A stretch of 48,968 nt of DNA from contig JAPPNF010000042.1 in NCBI GenBank assembly GCA_028818755.1, forward strand, positions 1 to 48,968, given 5' to 3'. Numbering within the stretch: the first letter of the stretch is position 1; each line of letters opens with the position of its first letter. Shown piece after piece: positions 25,364-33,999 of this stretch. The notes beneath the pieces are model-generated. The model was not told where the DNA came from and made no database searches. It saw nothing but the letters and a program-made list of their open reading frames with translations. The stretch comes from Deltaproteobacteria bacterium (GTDB taxonomy: Bacteria > Desulfobacterota > Binatia > UBA9968 > JAJDTQ01). A program made the translations under genes and the position numbers.

Positions 25364-27088
25364 ATGGCGTGGCGTTTGGTCCCTGTGCTCCTTGTGGCGT
25401 TGCTCGCGGACGCGGTGCATGCCGTCGAGTTGCAGTTGACGTATCGTGAAGTGGGTCTGAGCCGGAAGGAGGCTGCCGCGTTTCTCCTGGAGCGCTTCGC
25501 CTACGGCCCTCGCCCGGGTGAGGTGGAGAAGGTGGCGAAGCTCGGGCCGGCCACATGGCTGGCCCGGCAGTTGGCAGCCGAGGCGCCGGAGCCGGAGCTC
25601 GACCGGCGGCTGAAGGCCTTTCCCGCCCTTGCCATGACACAGGTGGAGATCCACGAAGTCTACGTGCCCAACGGACCACTACGCAGGCGAATGCAGACGG
25701 AGGGGGTGCTGGATCCCGCCAACACCTCTCGCGAGGAGATGAGGAAGGCCATGGCGGAGTACCGCAAAGAGCACGGCCTGCGCCCTTATAACCGGCTCTT
25801 CAACCGGGAGCTTCGAGGGCAGAAGCTCGTGCGGGCCGTCTACGGCGAGAACCAGCTCGCGGAGGTGCTTACCGACTTCTGGTTCAATCACTTCAACGTG
25901 ACCACGCGCAATCGCGGCGCACGGAGCCGCGTGCTGACCTACGAACGCGACGCCATCCGGCCGCACGTGCTGGGGAAGTTCCGTGCCATGCTGGGGGCCA
26001 CCGCCAAGCATCCCGCCATGCTTTACTATCTGGACAACGTGCGCTCGCGCATGGCGCCGCCGCGCGGCAACCGGTCCGGGCGGGGGATGACCGGAGGTGA
26101 CGCGGGGATGGCCGGGGGAATGATGGCCGCGGCCCCCGCCGGGCCCGGCCGCAAGTTCGGCTTGAACGAGAACTATGCCCGGGAATTGATGGAGCTGCAC
26201 ACGCTGGGCGTGGACGGCGGTTACACGCAGGAGGACGTCACCGAGGTCGCGCGCGTGCTCACCGGATGGGGCGTGATGCCCTATGGGAACCGGCGCGAGA
26301 GAATCGAGCGGCGCATCGCGAGCGGAAACACGAACTTGGCGCGGGATGGGGAGTTCCTGTTCCGGAAACGCTGGCACGACGCCGGCGCCAAGGTGGTGTT
26401 GGGCCGGACCTTCCCGCCCGGCGGCGGCGTCGAGGAAGGCGAGAGCGTGCTGGACCTGCTTTCGGAGCATCCGTCCACGGCGCGTTTCATCTCCACCAAG
26501 CTGGCGCGCCGGTTCGTCAGCGACCATCCACCGGAAGCGCTGGTGCGGCGCATGGCTGAAACGTTCGCGGAAACGGAAGGGGATCTGGCCGCCGTGATCG
26601 CCACCCTTGCGCAGTCGCGCGCTTTCTGGGCCGAGGCCAGGAAGCGGAGCAAGCTGAAGTCGCCGTTCGAGTTGGTGGTGAGCTCGTTGCGCGCGTTGGA
26701 CGCCAACGTGAGGCGGTCCCGGCCGATCATGCAGTGGCTCGACCGCATGGGGCAGCCTCTCTACGGTTATACGCCCCCCACGGGCCATCCCGACTATGCC
26801 GAGTCGTGGATGAACTCGGGGGCGTTGATCGCGCGCATGAACTTCGGCGTTCATCTCGCCACCGGCCGGATCAAGGGGGTTTGGCTGAAACGTCTGCCCA
26901 AACGAAGGCACCGCGATACGATGACCACGGATGAAGCGCTGTCGGTCTACGGGGCGTTGCTGCTGCCGGCGCGGGATGCCCGGGCGGTGGCCGCGGAGGT
27001 GCGCAGAACGATCCCGCGCGATGCCGAACGAAAGGACATGCAGGTGGTCAGCATGCTGCTGGCGTCACCGGAGTTTCAGTACCGCTAG
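25364..27088 (+). CDS. Exported DUF1800 family protein
   Basis: 574 residues. A signal peptide (MAWRLVPVLLVALLADAVHA) is followed by the DUF1800 pattern: AAAFLLERFAYGPRPGEVEKV, ENQLAEVLTDFWFNHFNV, the Gly/Met-rich insertion GGDAGMAGGMMAAAPAG, then FGLNENYARELMELHTLGVDGGYTQEDV and the C-terminal HPDYAESWMNSGAL. The function of this family is unknown; it nearly always pairs with DUF1501, as here. The ATG at 25364 has GGAGG 7 nt upstream. The stop TAG is formed by the TA target and first base of an inserted MITE, so the original C-terminus may have been altered slightly. Confidence 0.9.
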   Translation: MAWRLVPVLLVALLADAVHAVELQLTYREVGLSRKEAAAFLLERFAYGPRPGEVEKVAKLGPATWLARQLAAEAPEPELDRRLKAFPALAMTQVEIHEVYVPNGPLRRRMQTEGVLDPANTSREEMRKAMAEYRKEHGLRPYNRLFNRELRGQKLVRAVYGENQLAEVLTDFWFNHFNVTTRNRGARSRVLTYERDAIRPHVLGKFRAMLGATAKHPAMLYYLDNVRSRMAPPRGNRSGRGMTGGDAGMAGGMMAAAPAGPGRKFGLNENYARELMELHTLGVDGGYTQEDVTEVARVLTGWGVMPYGNRRERIERRIASGNTNLARDGEFLFRKRWHDAGAKVVLGRTFPPGGGVEEGESVLDLLSEHPSTARFISTKLARRFVSDHPPEALVRRMAETFAETEGDLAAVIATLAQSRAFWAEARKRSKLKSPFELVVSSLRALDANVRRSRPIMQWLDRMGQPLYGYTPPTGHPDYAESWMNSGALIARMNFGVHLATGRIKGVWLKRLPKRRHRDTMTTDEALSVYGALLLPARDARAVAAEVRRTIPRDAERKDMQVVSMLLASPEFQYR

Positions 27089-27248
27089 TGTCGCGTCCCG
27101 TAAGTTGCTGCCATCAGATGCGCAGGATTTTTCGTTGTCGGCAAGGCGCGATGACGAGCAGTGGCGTGTACCACGCGAGGAAGAGCAACGCAGCCGACGG
27201 CGAAAAGGACCAGCAGATTATGGCAGCAACTTACGGGACGCGACACTA
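27086..27248. mobile_element. Intact 163-bp MITE with perfect 29-bp terminal inverted repeats
   Basis: 27086-27114 and 27220-27248 are perfect reverse complements (tagtgtcgcgtcccgtaagt... and its mirror). The inner arms are also partly palindromic (ttttcg..gtcggc on both sides), and the centre gtgg-cgtgta-ccac at 27161-27174 closes the hairpin. TA at both ends suggests a TA target duplication, as for IS630/Tc1 or IS5-type elements. There is no open frame inside; a transposase must act in trans. Confidence 0.9.
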
Positions 27249-27263
27249 AACTGGAGCACGGAC

Positions 27264-28523
27264 ATGGAATGGACCCGGCGAGCCCTGGTCAAGGGCGGAG
27301 CACTGACGTTGCTGTCGTTGTCCCTGGGCGGCACGCCGCCGTTCCTGGGCCGCGTGGCCCGGGCGGCGGCCAACACGCGCCGCCGGGTGCTGGTGACGCT
27401 CTTTCAGCGCGGCGCCATGGACGGCCTGATGGCGGTGACTCCCGTCGACGACCCGGCGCTGGCCGCGGCGCGTCCCGGCCTGTTCATGAACGTGACGGAT
27501 GCTGCAAGCGGCCTGACGGACCTGGACGGACGTTTCGCGTTGCATCCGGGCTTCGCGGCACTGGTCCCCCTCTACCGGGAGGGACGGCTGGCGGTGGTGC
27601 ACGGCGTCGGTTCGACCTACAAGACGCGGTCGCATTTCGATGCACAGGACTACATGGAGAACGGGACACCGGGTGTGAAGGGCACGTCCTCGGGATGGCT
27701 CAACCGCGCCGCGGGGCTCCTGCGCCACACGGGCACCGCGGTTCGATCGGTGGCGCTGGCCGACAAGCTGCCGCGCTCGCTGTACGGCGAGCGTCCGGCC
27801 ATCGCCCTCGATGACCTGTCGTCCTTTGGCGTTCAGGTGCCGGAGAACCTGCGGAATTCGGACAAACTCCGGTCGGGATTCGCGTCCATGTATGGAGCCA
27901 GCGCGAAACGGCTGGTCCGGCGCGTGGGCAGGGAGAGCTTCGAGGCCATCGAGGTGTTGAGAGGGGTCGACTGGAATGAATACCGGCCCGCCCACGGAGC
28001 CGCCTATCCCGACTCGGACCTGGGCCGCAGGATGAGGCAGGTGGCCATGCTGATCAAGTCGGGGGTGGGCCTCGAGGTGGCCTTCACCGAGACCGGCGGC
28101 TGGGACACCCATGTGCGGCAGGGTACCGCATCCGGCGCCTTCGCGGCCCGCGCGGCCGACCTTTCGGGGGCGATCACGGCTTTCTGGACCGATTTAGGCT
28201 CGTTCCAGGACGACGTGGTTCTGCTGACCATGACCGAATTCGGGCGCACCGTGCATGAGAACGGTTCGCTGGGCACCGATCACGGCCGCGCGTCCTGTCT
28301 GTTCGTACTGGGCAATCGCGTGGACGGCGGGAAGGTGCACGGCACCGTTCCGGACAGATTGGTGGTCGATGCCCTCGAGGACGGTCGCGATCTTCCGGTG
28401 ACCACGGATTTCCGGTCCGTGTTCGCCGAGGTGGCCGGCAGGCATCTGAATATCCCCCGGTCCGAGGACGGCGTGGTGTTCCCGGAATGGGAAGGCGGGC
28501 GGTTCCGGTTGATGGGAGGTTAG
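27264..28523 (+). CDS. Exported DUF1501 family protein (Tat signal)
   Basis: 419 residues. The N-terminus MEWTRRALVKGGALTLLSLS is a twin-arginine signal (TRRALVKGG). The DUF1501 body follows: RVLVTLFQRGAMDGLMAVTP, FALHPGFAALVPLYREGRLAVVHGVG, RSHFDAQDYMENG, FTETGGWDTHVRQG, MTEFGRTVHENGSLGTDHGRA and NIPRSEDGVVFP. DUF1501 is related to the alkaline phosphatase/sulfatase-like fold; its substrate is unknown. A GGAG ribosome site 7 nt upstream of the ATG lies only 4 bp past the MITE. The stop TAG directly abuts a REP repeat. Confidence 0.91.
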   Translation: MEWTRRALVKGGALTLLSLSLGGTPPFLGRVARAAANTRRRVLVTLFQRGAMDGLMAVTPVDDPALAAARPGLFMNVTDAASGLTDLDGRFALHPGFAALVPLYREGRLAVVHGVGSTYKTRSHFDAQDYMENGTPGVKGTSSGWLNRAAGLLRHTGTAVRSVALADKLPRSLYGERPAIALDDLSSFGVQVPENLRNSDKLRSGFASMYGASAKRLVRRVGRESFEAIEVLRGVDWNEYRPAHGAAYPDSDLGRRMRQVAMLIKSGVGLEVAFTETGGWDTHVRQGTASGAFAARAADLSGAITAFWTDLGSFQDDVVLLTMTEFGRTVHENGSLGTDHGRASCLFVLGNRVDGGKVHGTVPDRLVVDALEDGRDLPVTTDFRSVFAEVAGRHLNIPRSEDGVVFPEWEGGRFRLMGG

Positions 28524-28593
28524 GGGCCTGTCCGAATAATCAAATACAACCCCTCTCCCTCTGGGAGAGGGTGGCCGAAGGCCGGGTGAGGGG
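28524..28593. repeat. REP-type palindromic repeat, copy B
   Basis: Reverse orientation of copy A: ggggcctgtccgaataatca, then aatacaacccctctccctct and the gggtggccgaaggccgggtg end. It begins immediately after the DUF1501 stop codon. Confidence 0.9.
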
Positions 28594-28602
28594 CTAGCTC
28601 CT

Positions 28603-29487
28603 TCAGGTCCCGCGCAAGTCGGTTTCCGGGCAGGTGTCCGCGATTCGCTCGATGAGCACATCGGTCGTCAGCCTCGAGCCTGCGGCCCCGCGGAAGATCC
28701 CCCGGCTCGGCGGGACGTCGGCATAGTCCCTGCCGACCGCTACGCGGATGTGGCGTTCGTCTCCTTCGGCGTCGTTGGTCGGGTCGAATCCGGTCCAGCC
28801 GATGCCCGGCAGCCAGCATTCAACCCACGCGTGACTCTCGCTCCGGGCCACTCCGCCGGCGGGCGGTCCCAGGTATCCCGACACGTAGCGGCAGGGGATC
28901 CCCCAGCCGCGCAGGATGGCGGCCATGACGTGGGCGTAGTCCTGGCAGACGCCGCGCCCGGTCTCGAGAATCCGGTCGATGGGTGAATCGACACGGGTCT
29001 CGCCGGGAGCGTACTCCAACACCCGGTGGAGCGTGGCGCTGAGATCCCTTGCGCTTACCAGCGGATCATCGCCCGGCGCGAGACCGTGCGCTTCCTTGAA
29101 CTGGTCCAGGGCAGGGGTCCAGGCGACGAAGTGGCTGGGGTGAACCATCGGCCAGAGCTCGGCGGTCTCCGCGGCACGCTGAAGAGCCTCCCATGCGCCG
29201 TCGGTGAGACGGTCCGGCGTCGATGTCAACGGCCCTACCTCCACGATGGAGCGGGCGGTGACGGCAAGATGCTCGTGCGTATGAGCCCGGTCCAGGAAGT
29301 GACCGGTGTTGCCGAAGGAATCGATGAACTCGAACAGGGCGCCGTCCGGGTCGGTGCGCACGCCGAATTCCCGCAGCACTTGGGCACGGTCTCGGATCGG
29401 GCACACGTAAAGCGTCATCACCGAGTCCTGCGCGGACTCCGTGTACTCGAAACGCATGGTGTGCTCGATGGCGTAGCTGACGATCAC
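28603..29487 (-). CDS. Transglutaminase-like cysteine peptidase
   Basis: 294 residues. The N-terminal part (MRFEYTESAQDSVMTLYVCP) is the beta-rich lead domain usual in this group. The transglutaminase core has a full triad: Cys181 (GVCQDYAH), His219 (SHAWVE) and Asp235 (GFDPTND). Such proteins are predicted amidases or peptidases. The GTG at 29487 overlaps the alpha-E stop codon (GTGA), supporting it as the start. It is the last gene of an ATP-grasp / alpha-E / transglutaminase operon; this set was predicted by comparative genomics to make and process a peptide-like product. Confidence 0.9.
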   Translation of the reverse strand: MIVSYAIEHTMRFEYTESAQDSVMTLYVCPIRDRAQVLREFGVRTDPDGALFEFIDSFGNTGHFLDRAHTHEHLAVTARSIVEVGPLTSTPDRLTDGAWEALQRAAETAELWPMVHPSHFVAWTPALDQFKEAHGLAPGDDPLVSARDLSATLHRVLEYAPGETRVDSPIDRILETGRGVCQDYAHVMAAILRGWGIPCRYVSGYLGPPAGGVARSESHAWVECWLPGIGWTGFDPTNDAEGDERHIRVAVGRDYADVPPSRGIFRGAAGSRLTTDVLIERIADTCPETDLRGT

Positions 29488-30464
29488 TTCGCGAGCCCCT
29501 GCGGTGGAGAATGGGTTACGTAGGCGGCCATGGTCAGGTGATGGAGCGTCCGGCTTTCGTCTTCCAGCGAGCGGAAGAACCCCCCCGCGTCCGTCTCGTC
29601 CGACCCTCCGTTGTTGCCCATCTCGACGGCGGCCGTCAGGCGCAGCGCCATCCGATGAGGCGGCGCCAGAGGATAACGGGCGCCCACGGGATCGATGCCC
29701 GTCAGCAGGTCTTCGATACGGTGGACCGCAAAGCGAAGCGAGCGCGGAAGCTCCGGGTCGCGGGTGAGCAGGTTGAGGGCTTCCGTGCGGTCGACGTTCG
29801 TCGAGTGGCGCCGGCAATACACCTCGTAGGCGCCGCACACCCGCAGCAGGTCGGCCCAGGAGAGCGCGTTGGCCGCGTGTTCCTCGCGGCTGAACTCGAC
29901 CCAGGACGCGAGCAGCACGGACTGGTGTTGCACCCGCTCGATGAAGCGGCCGAGCTCGAGGAAGCGCCAGGCTTCGTCCCGCGGCATGGCCGCGTCGACG
30001 ACGCCGGCGAACAGCCGCAGCCGGTCGATGGCCTCGTTCACCAGGGCGGCCGGCGCCTCCGACCACGCCGCGCTGAAGTCGCAGTCCCGGATCCACAGGT
30101 AGCCCTGGTTGAGGCACGTCCACACCGGCAGCGGCAACTGCGCCCGCACGCGCTGGCCGTTCTCCCGTCCGTGCTCCCAGCAAGAGAGCAGGGAGTCCGG
30201 GTTGGCGCGCTCTTCCACGAGTCCCCCCGCAAGGGTGTAGGCGTCGGGCATGACGACGGTTTCGGCGTCGTCGCCGCTCGCCGTTTTCCCCACCGGGGGC
30301 TGTCCGAGGATGCGGTACACGGCCTGCCAGCCCAGGGTCAGCTCGTCCGCCGGACGATCGGCGAGCCGGTCGAGCTGGAACCGGAGAAGTCGCGCGGTAT
30401 GCTCGATGCGCTCGACGTAGCGGCCCAGCCAGTAGAACTCGGCGGCGACCCGTGCCAACATCAT
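29484..30464 (-). CDS. Alpha-E domain protein
   Basis: 326 residues, all-helical. MLARVAAEFYWLGRYVERIEHTARLLRF is the strongly conserved opening of the alpha-E (DUF403) family. The biochemical role is unknown, but the domain is tied to the circularly permuted ATP-grasp protein encoded 7 bp upstream. GAGG lies 7 nt before ATG 30464; a second ATG follows at once. Its stop overlaps the start of the transglutaminase gene by 4 bp. Confidence 0.9.
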   Translation of the reverse strand: MMLARVAAEFYWLGRYVERIEHTARLLRFQLDRLADRPADELTLGWQAVYRILGQPPVGKTASGDDAETVVMPDAYTLAGGLVEERANPDSLLSCWEHGRENGQRVRAQLPLPVWTCLNQGYLWIRDCDFSAAWSEAPAALVNEAIDRLRLFAGVVDAAMPRDEAWRFLELGRFIERVQHQSVLLASWVEFSREEHAANALSWADLLRVCGAYEVYCRRHSTNVDRTEALNLLTRDPELPRSLRFAVHRIEDLLTGIDPVGARYPLAPPHRMALRLTAAVEMGNNGGSDETDAGGFFRSLEDESRTLHHLTMAAYVTHSPPQGLAK

Positions 30465-30471
30465 CCGGACC

Positions 30472-31932
30472 TCAATCCTCCAGGATCCACAGATCCTTGC
30501 AGCCGCCGCCCTGGCTGGAATTGACCACCAGGCTGCCGCGGCGGAGCGCAACGCGGCACAGCCCCCCCGGAACCACATGCTGCTCGTCGCGCCCTTGCAG
30601 CACGAAGGGGCGAAGGTCGACGTGGCGCGGCTCGATGGCGCCGCCGACGAAACATGGGGCCCGCGACAGGGCCAGCACCGGTTGAGAGATGAAATTCGCC
30701 GGATCGGCGCGCACGCGCTCGGCGTAGGTCGCGCGCTCTTCGGCGGAGGCGTGGGGACCCACCAGCATCCCGTAGCCGCCCGCTCCGCCGACTTCCTTGA
30801 CCACCAGTTCTTCGAGGTGCTCGAGGGTGTACGCCAAGCCGTCGGGTTCACGGCAAAGATGAGTCTCGACGTTGGCCAGTACCGGTTCTTCACCGAGAAA
30901 ATAGCGGATGATGGCGGGCACGTACGAGTAGAGGCTCTTGTCATCGGCCACGCCGGTGCCGGGCGCGTTGGCCAGCACGAGGTTGCCGGTACGGTACGCG
31001 TGGAACAGGCCGGCTGCTCCGAGGACCGATTCGCCCCGGAACATCACCGGATCGAGATAGTCATCGTCGATGCGCCGGTAGAGCACGTCGACGCGGCGCA
31101 GGCCCGCCGTCGTGCGCATGTGCAGCGCACCGTCGCGCAGGACCAGATCCTGGCCCTCCACCAGGTGGATGCCCATTTCGCCCGCGAGAAAGGCGTGCTC
31201 GTAGTACGCCGAGTTGTGTATGCCGGGGGTCAGGATGGCGACCTGCGGGTCCTGCAGGGACGGACGCAGGGAGGCGAGGGTGGAGTAGAGGCGCTCGGCG
31301 TAGTCCGCCACTTCGCGGACGCGGTGGGCCCGGTACAGCCTCGGGAAGGCGTCCTTGATGGCGTTGCGGCACGCGAGCATGTAGGAGACGCCCGAAGGAA
31401 CCCGGAGGTTGTCCTCGAGGACCGCGAAACCGTCGTTGGTACGCACGATGTCGGTGCCGCACACCGCCACGTAGACATCGTGCGGGACCTTGAGGCCGCG
31501 CATCTCCATGCGGTACTGGGGGCAGCCGAGCACCAGATCGATGGGGACGACCTTGTCCCGCAGGCACCGGCCGTCGTGGTAGACGTCTTTCAGAAAAAGG
31601 TTGAGCGCCGTAAGGCGCTGCTTGAGGCCCCGTTCGATGTGTTCCCACTCGGCTCCGGTCAGGACCCTGGGTACACAGTCGATGGGAATGATCTGCTCGG
31701 TAGCCCGTTCGGCGTCGAGGACCGTGAAGGTGATTCCTTCGTGAAGGAAGTGGCGGTAGACGCCTTCCTGAAGCCTGGTCAGGTCCTCGGGAGCGAGTTC
31801 CGCCAAGGCCGCGTTGAGGCGCTTGCACGCTTGTCGCGCACTCCCGTCGGTTCCGAACATCTCATCATAGTAGTTCGGATCCAGGTCGTAGTCTGTGAAG
31901 ACGCCTCCTTCCGATGCACGACGTTGCGACAC
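30472..31932 (-). CDS. Circularly permuted ATP-grasp protein (amide ligase type)
   Basis: About 486 residues. YYDEMFGTDGSARQACKRL, FTVLDAERATEQIIPIDCVP, VLEDNLRVPSGVSYMLACR, LTPGIHNSAYYEHAFLA and VANAPGTGVADDKSLYSYVP-type segments mark the circularly permuted ATP-grasp type 2 (DUF404/DUF407) family, predicted to ligate amino acids or peptides using ATP. No ATG precedes the conserved N-terminus. GTG 31932 is the first usable start, with GGAGG just upstream, only 25 bp past the 3' end of tRNA-Ala. A second AAGGAGG lies near 31911 without a normal start codon after it, so the exact start is uncertain. Confidence 0.85.
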   Translation of the reverse strand: MSQRRASEGGVFTDYDLDPNYYDEMFGTDGSARQACKRLNAALAELAPEDLTRLQEGVYRHFLHEGITFTVLDAERATEQIIPIDCVPRVLTGAEWEHIERGLKQRLTALNLFLKDVYHDGRCLRDKVVPIDLVLGCPQYRMEMRGLKVPHDVYVAVCGTDIVRTNDGFAVLEDNLRVPSGVSYMLACRNAIKDAFPRLYRAHRVREVADYAERLYSTLASLRPSLQDPQVAILTPGIHNSAYYEHAFLAGEMGIHLVEGQDLVLRDGALHMRTTAGLRRVDVLYRRIDDDYLDPVMFRGESVLGAAGLFHAYRTGNLVLANAPGTGVADDKSLYSYVPAIIRYFLGEEPVLANVETHLCREPDGLAYTLEHLEELVVKEVGGAGGYGMLVGPHASAEERATYAERVRADPANFISQPVLALSRAPCFVGGAIEPRHVDLRPFVLQGRDEQHVVPGGLCRVALRRGSLVVNSSQGGGCKDLWILED

Positions 31933-31957
31933 ACCGCCTCCGGCCTCCGGGGCTTGG

Positions 31958-32033
<76 letters not shown>

Positions 32034-32156
32034 ACGCCCGGAATCGCAGCGGTCGCAGCTTCATGCGCAACCGCTGGTTCAGTCATGAGCATAACGGATG
32101 GACCGGCCCGGTGGCAAGGGCCATCGCGCGAATGGACGGGACAGCCTGCCCGCCAA

Positions 32157-32223
32157 GCCCTCACCCGGCCTTCGGCCACCCTCTCCCAGAAGGCGAGGGG
32201 TTGTATTTGATTACGCGGGACGG
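32157..32223. repeat. REP-type palindromic repeat, copy C, reaching into recN
   Basis: Same unit as copy A (gccctcacccggccttcggc ... ggttgtatttgattacgcgg). The recN stop TAA (32213-32211) lies within its GTAATC box, so the repeat forms the very end of recN. Confidence 0.85.
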
Positions 32224-33917
32224 CCGTGGGCCTTCAGCATTTCGGCCGCGTGCCGTTCCGCCTGCGCGGTGATTTCCGCGCCTCCCAGCATACGCGCCAG
32301 CTCCCGCACCCGCTCGGTTTCGTCGAGCCTCCTGACCGTCGTATAGGTCCTGCCGTCCGACACCCGCTTCTCCACCACGTGGTGGAGATCCGCCAGCGCG
32401 GCGATCGGGGCCACGTGGGTGACGCAAATCACCTGGTGGGACCGCGCAACGCCGGCAAGCTTCTTGCCCACCATGTCGGCCACCCTGCCGCCGATCCCGG
32501 CATCCACTTCGTCGAAAAGCAGGGTGGGGATCTCGCCGCGGGGCAATACCAGCGACTTGAGGGCAAGCATGAGGCGCGAGAGCTCTCCGCCCGACGCGAT
32601 CCTGGCCAGCGCCCTGACGGACTCGCCGGGGTTGGGCGAGAAGTAGAACTCGGGGTCGTCGACGCCGTCATCCGCGATCCTCGCGCCCCCCAACACGAAA
32701 GGCGGGTCGTCCGGGGCGGTGCCGCGATGGTGGAACCGGACCTCGAAGGTCGTCTGCGCGAGGCCCAGCTCGCTCACCTCCCGCTCCATGGCGGTTTCGA
32801 GGCTGCCGGCGGCCTGTTGCCGCGCCCGGGACAGCTCCCCGGCCGTCTTCCACGCCGTGTCCCGCGCGGCTTCGAATTGCCGGGTGAGGCCGGCGAGATC
32901 CTCCTCGCCCGATTCGAGCGCGGCGAGGTCTTCGCGCGCCCGTTCCGCGAGAGCCAGGATCCCTTCCACCGATGCTCGGTATTTGCGCTTCAGCCGCTCG
33001 ATCTCCGCGAGGCGGTCCTCGATCCGTTCCAGCTCGCGCGGATCGAAGGACAGCTTGTCCGCGTAGCGGCGGATCAGGGTGCTTGCCTCGTCCAGTTGCG
33101 CGGCCGAGCCTTCCAGCAGCGTCACCGCCTCGGCCAGGGTCTCGTCGATCTCCGCCATCTCCCGAAGGCGCGGGATGAACCGGCCCAGTTCGCCCGCCAG
33201 GGCGCTGTCGCCTTCGTAGAGAAGCAGCTCGCCTTCCCTGCAGGTCTGGTAGAGCCTTTCGGAATGGGCGATGATCTCCCGGCGGCGGCGCAGCGCCTCG
33301 TCTTCCCCGAGTTCGAGGCCGGCCCCTTCGATCTCCTCCACCTGCGCCCACAGGAAGGCTTCCTCCCGGGCCTTGCCGGCCAGCGCTTCCTCGAGCTCGC
33401 GCATCTCCTTCCAGGCGGCCGTGAACGCGTCGAACCGTTCCTTCATGACGGCGGCATCGGCTTCCAGGCCCGCGTGCGCGTCCAGCAGCGCCAGATGGGT
33501 CTCGGTGCGGCGCAGGGTGTGCTGTTCGTGCTGCCCGTAGATGTGGATGAGGCCGGCGCCGACGTTCGACAGGAGGGACAGCGGGCCGAGGCTGCCGTTG
33601 ACGTAGATCCGGTTGCGGCCGCCGCGCGTGACCACGCGTTTCAGCACCAGCTCGTCCTCGTCCTCGCAACCGGCGGCGGACAGAGCCTCGCGGGTGGCCG
33701 CCGGCAGGTCCGTGAACAGCGCCTCCACCACCGCCTCGTCGGCTCCTTCGCGAATCAGGTCCGCGGAGCCCCGGGCTCCCAGGAGAAGTCCGAGGGAGGC
33801 CAGGACGATGGTCTTGCCGGCGCCGGTCTCTCCGGTCAGGACGTTGAGCCCGGGACCCAGCTCCAACTCGACGTGATCGATGACGGCGATGTTGCTTATC
33901 CGGAGCTCTTGCAGCAT
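32211..33917 (-). CDS. recN: DNA repair protein RecN
   Basis: 568 residues, full length. It is an SMC-like ATPase acting in double-strand-break repair. Walker A GETGAGKT is at 29-36, a long coiled-coil middle runs from about residues 150 to 360, the ABC signature is in ARIASGGELSRLMLALKSL, and Walker B/D-loop in PTLLFDEVDAGIGG. The ATG start fits MLQELRISNIAVIDHVELEL. NAD kinase lies upstream, a common recN-nadK arrangement in bacteria. Its last codons and stop lie in a REP-type repeat. Confidence 0.97.
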   Translation of the reverse strand: MLQELRISNIAVIDHVELELGPGLNVLTGETGAGKTIVLASLGLLLGARGSADLIREGADEAVVEALFTDLPAATREALSAAGCEDEDELVLKRVVTRGGRNRIYVNGSLGPLSLLSNVGAGLIHIYGQHEQHTLRRTETHLALLDAHAGLEADAAVMKERFDAFTAAWKEMRELEEALAGKAREEAFLWAQVEEIEGAGLELGEDEALRRRREIIAHSERLYQTCREGELLLYEGDSALAGELGRFIPRLREMAEIDETLAEAVTLLEGSAAQLDEASTLIRRYADKLSFDPRELERIEDRLAEIERLKRKYRASVEGILALAERAREDLAALESGEEDLAGLTRQFEAARDTAWKTAGELSRARQQAAGSLETAMEREVSELGLAQTTFEVRFHHRGTAPDDPPFVLGGARIADDGVDDPEFYFSPNPGESVRALARIASGGELSRLMLALKSLVLPRGEIPTLLFDEVDAGIGGRVADMVGKKLAGVARSHQVICVTHVAPIAALADLHHVVEKRVSDGRTYTTVRRLDETERVRELARMLGGAEITAQAERHAAEMLKAHGRPA

Positions 33918-33973
33918 GGCGACGACCCTTCGTGACGGGTCAGGTCTTGCGGATGGTTCCGGTCATGCGGACG

Positions 33974-33999
33974 CGGGGACGGGTTTGAAACCCGCCCCT
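33974..33999. repeat. Short inverted repeat with gggtttgaaaccc core
   Basis: ggggacgggtttgaaacccg plus cccc folds on itself at the 3' end of nadK. A related core (gcgggcgggtttagaacccg) recurs near 40136-40156. It is a small dispersed palindrome. Confidence 0.55.
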
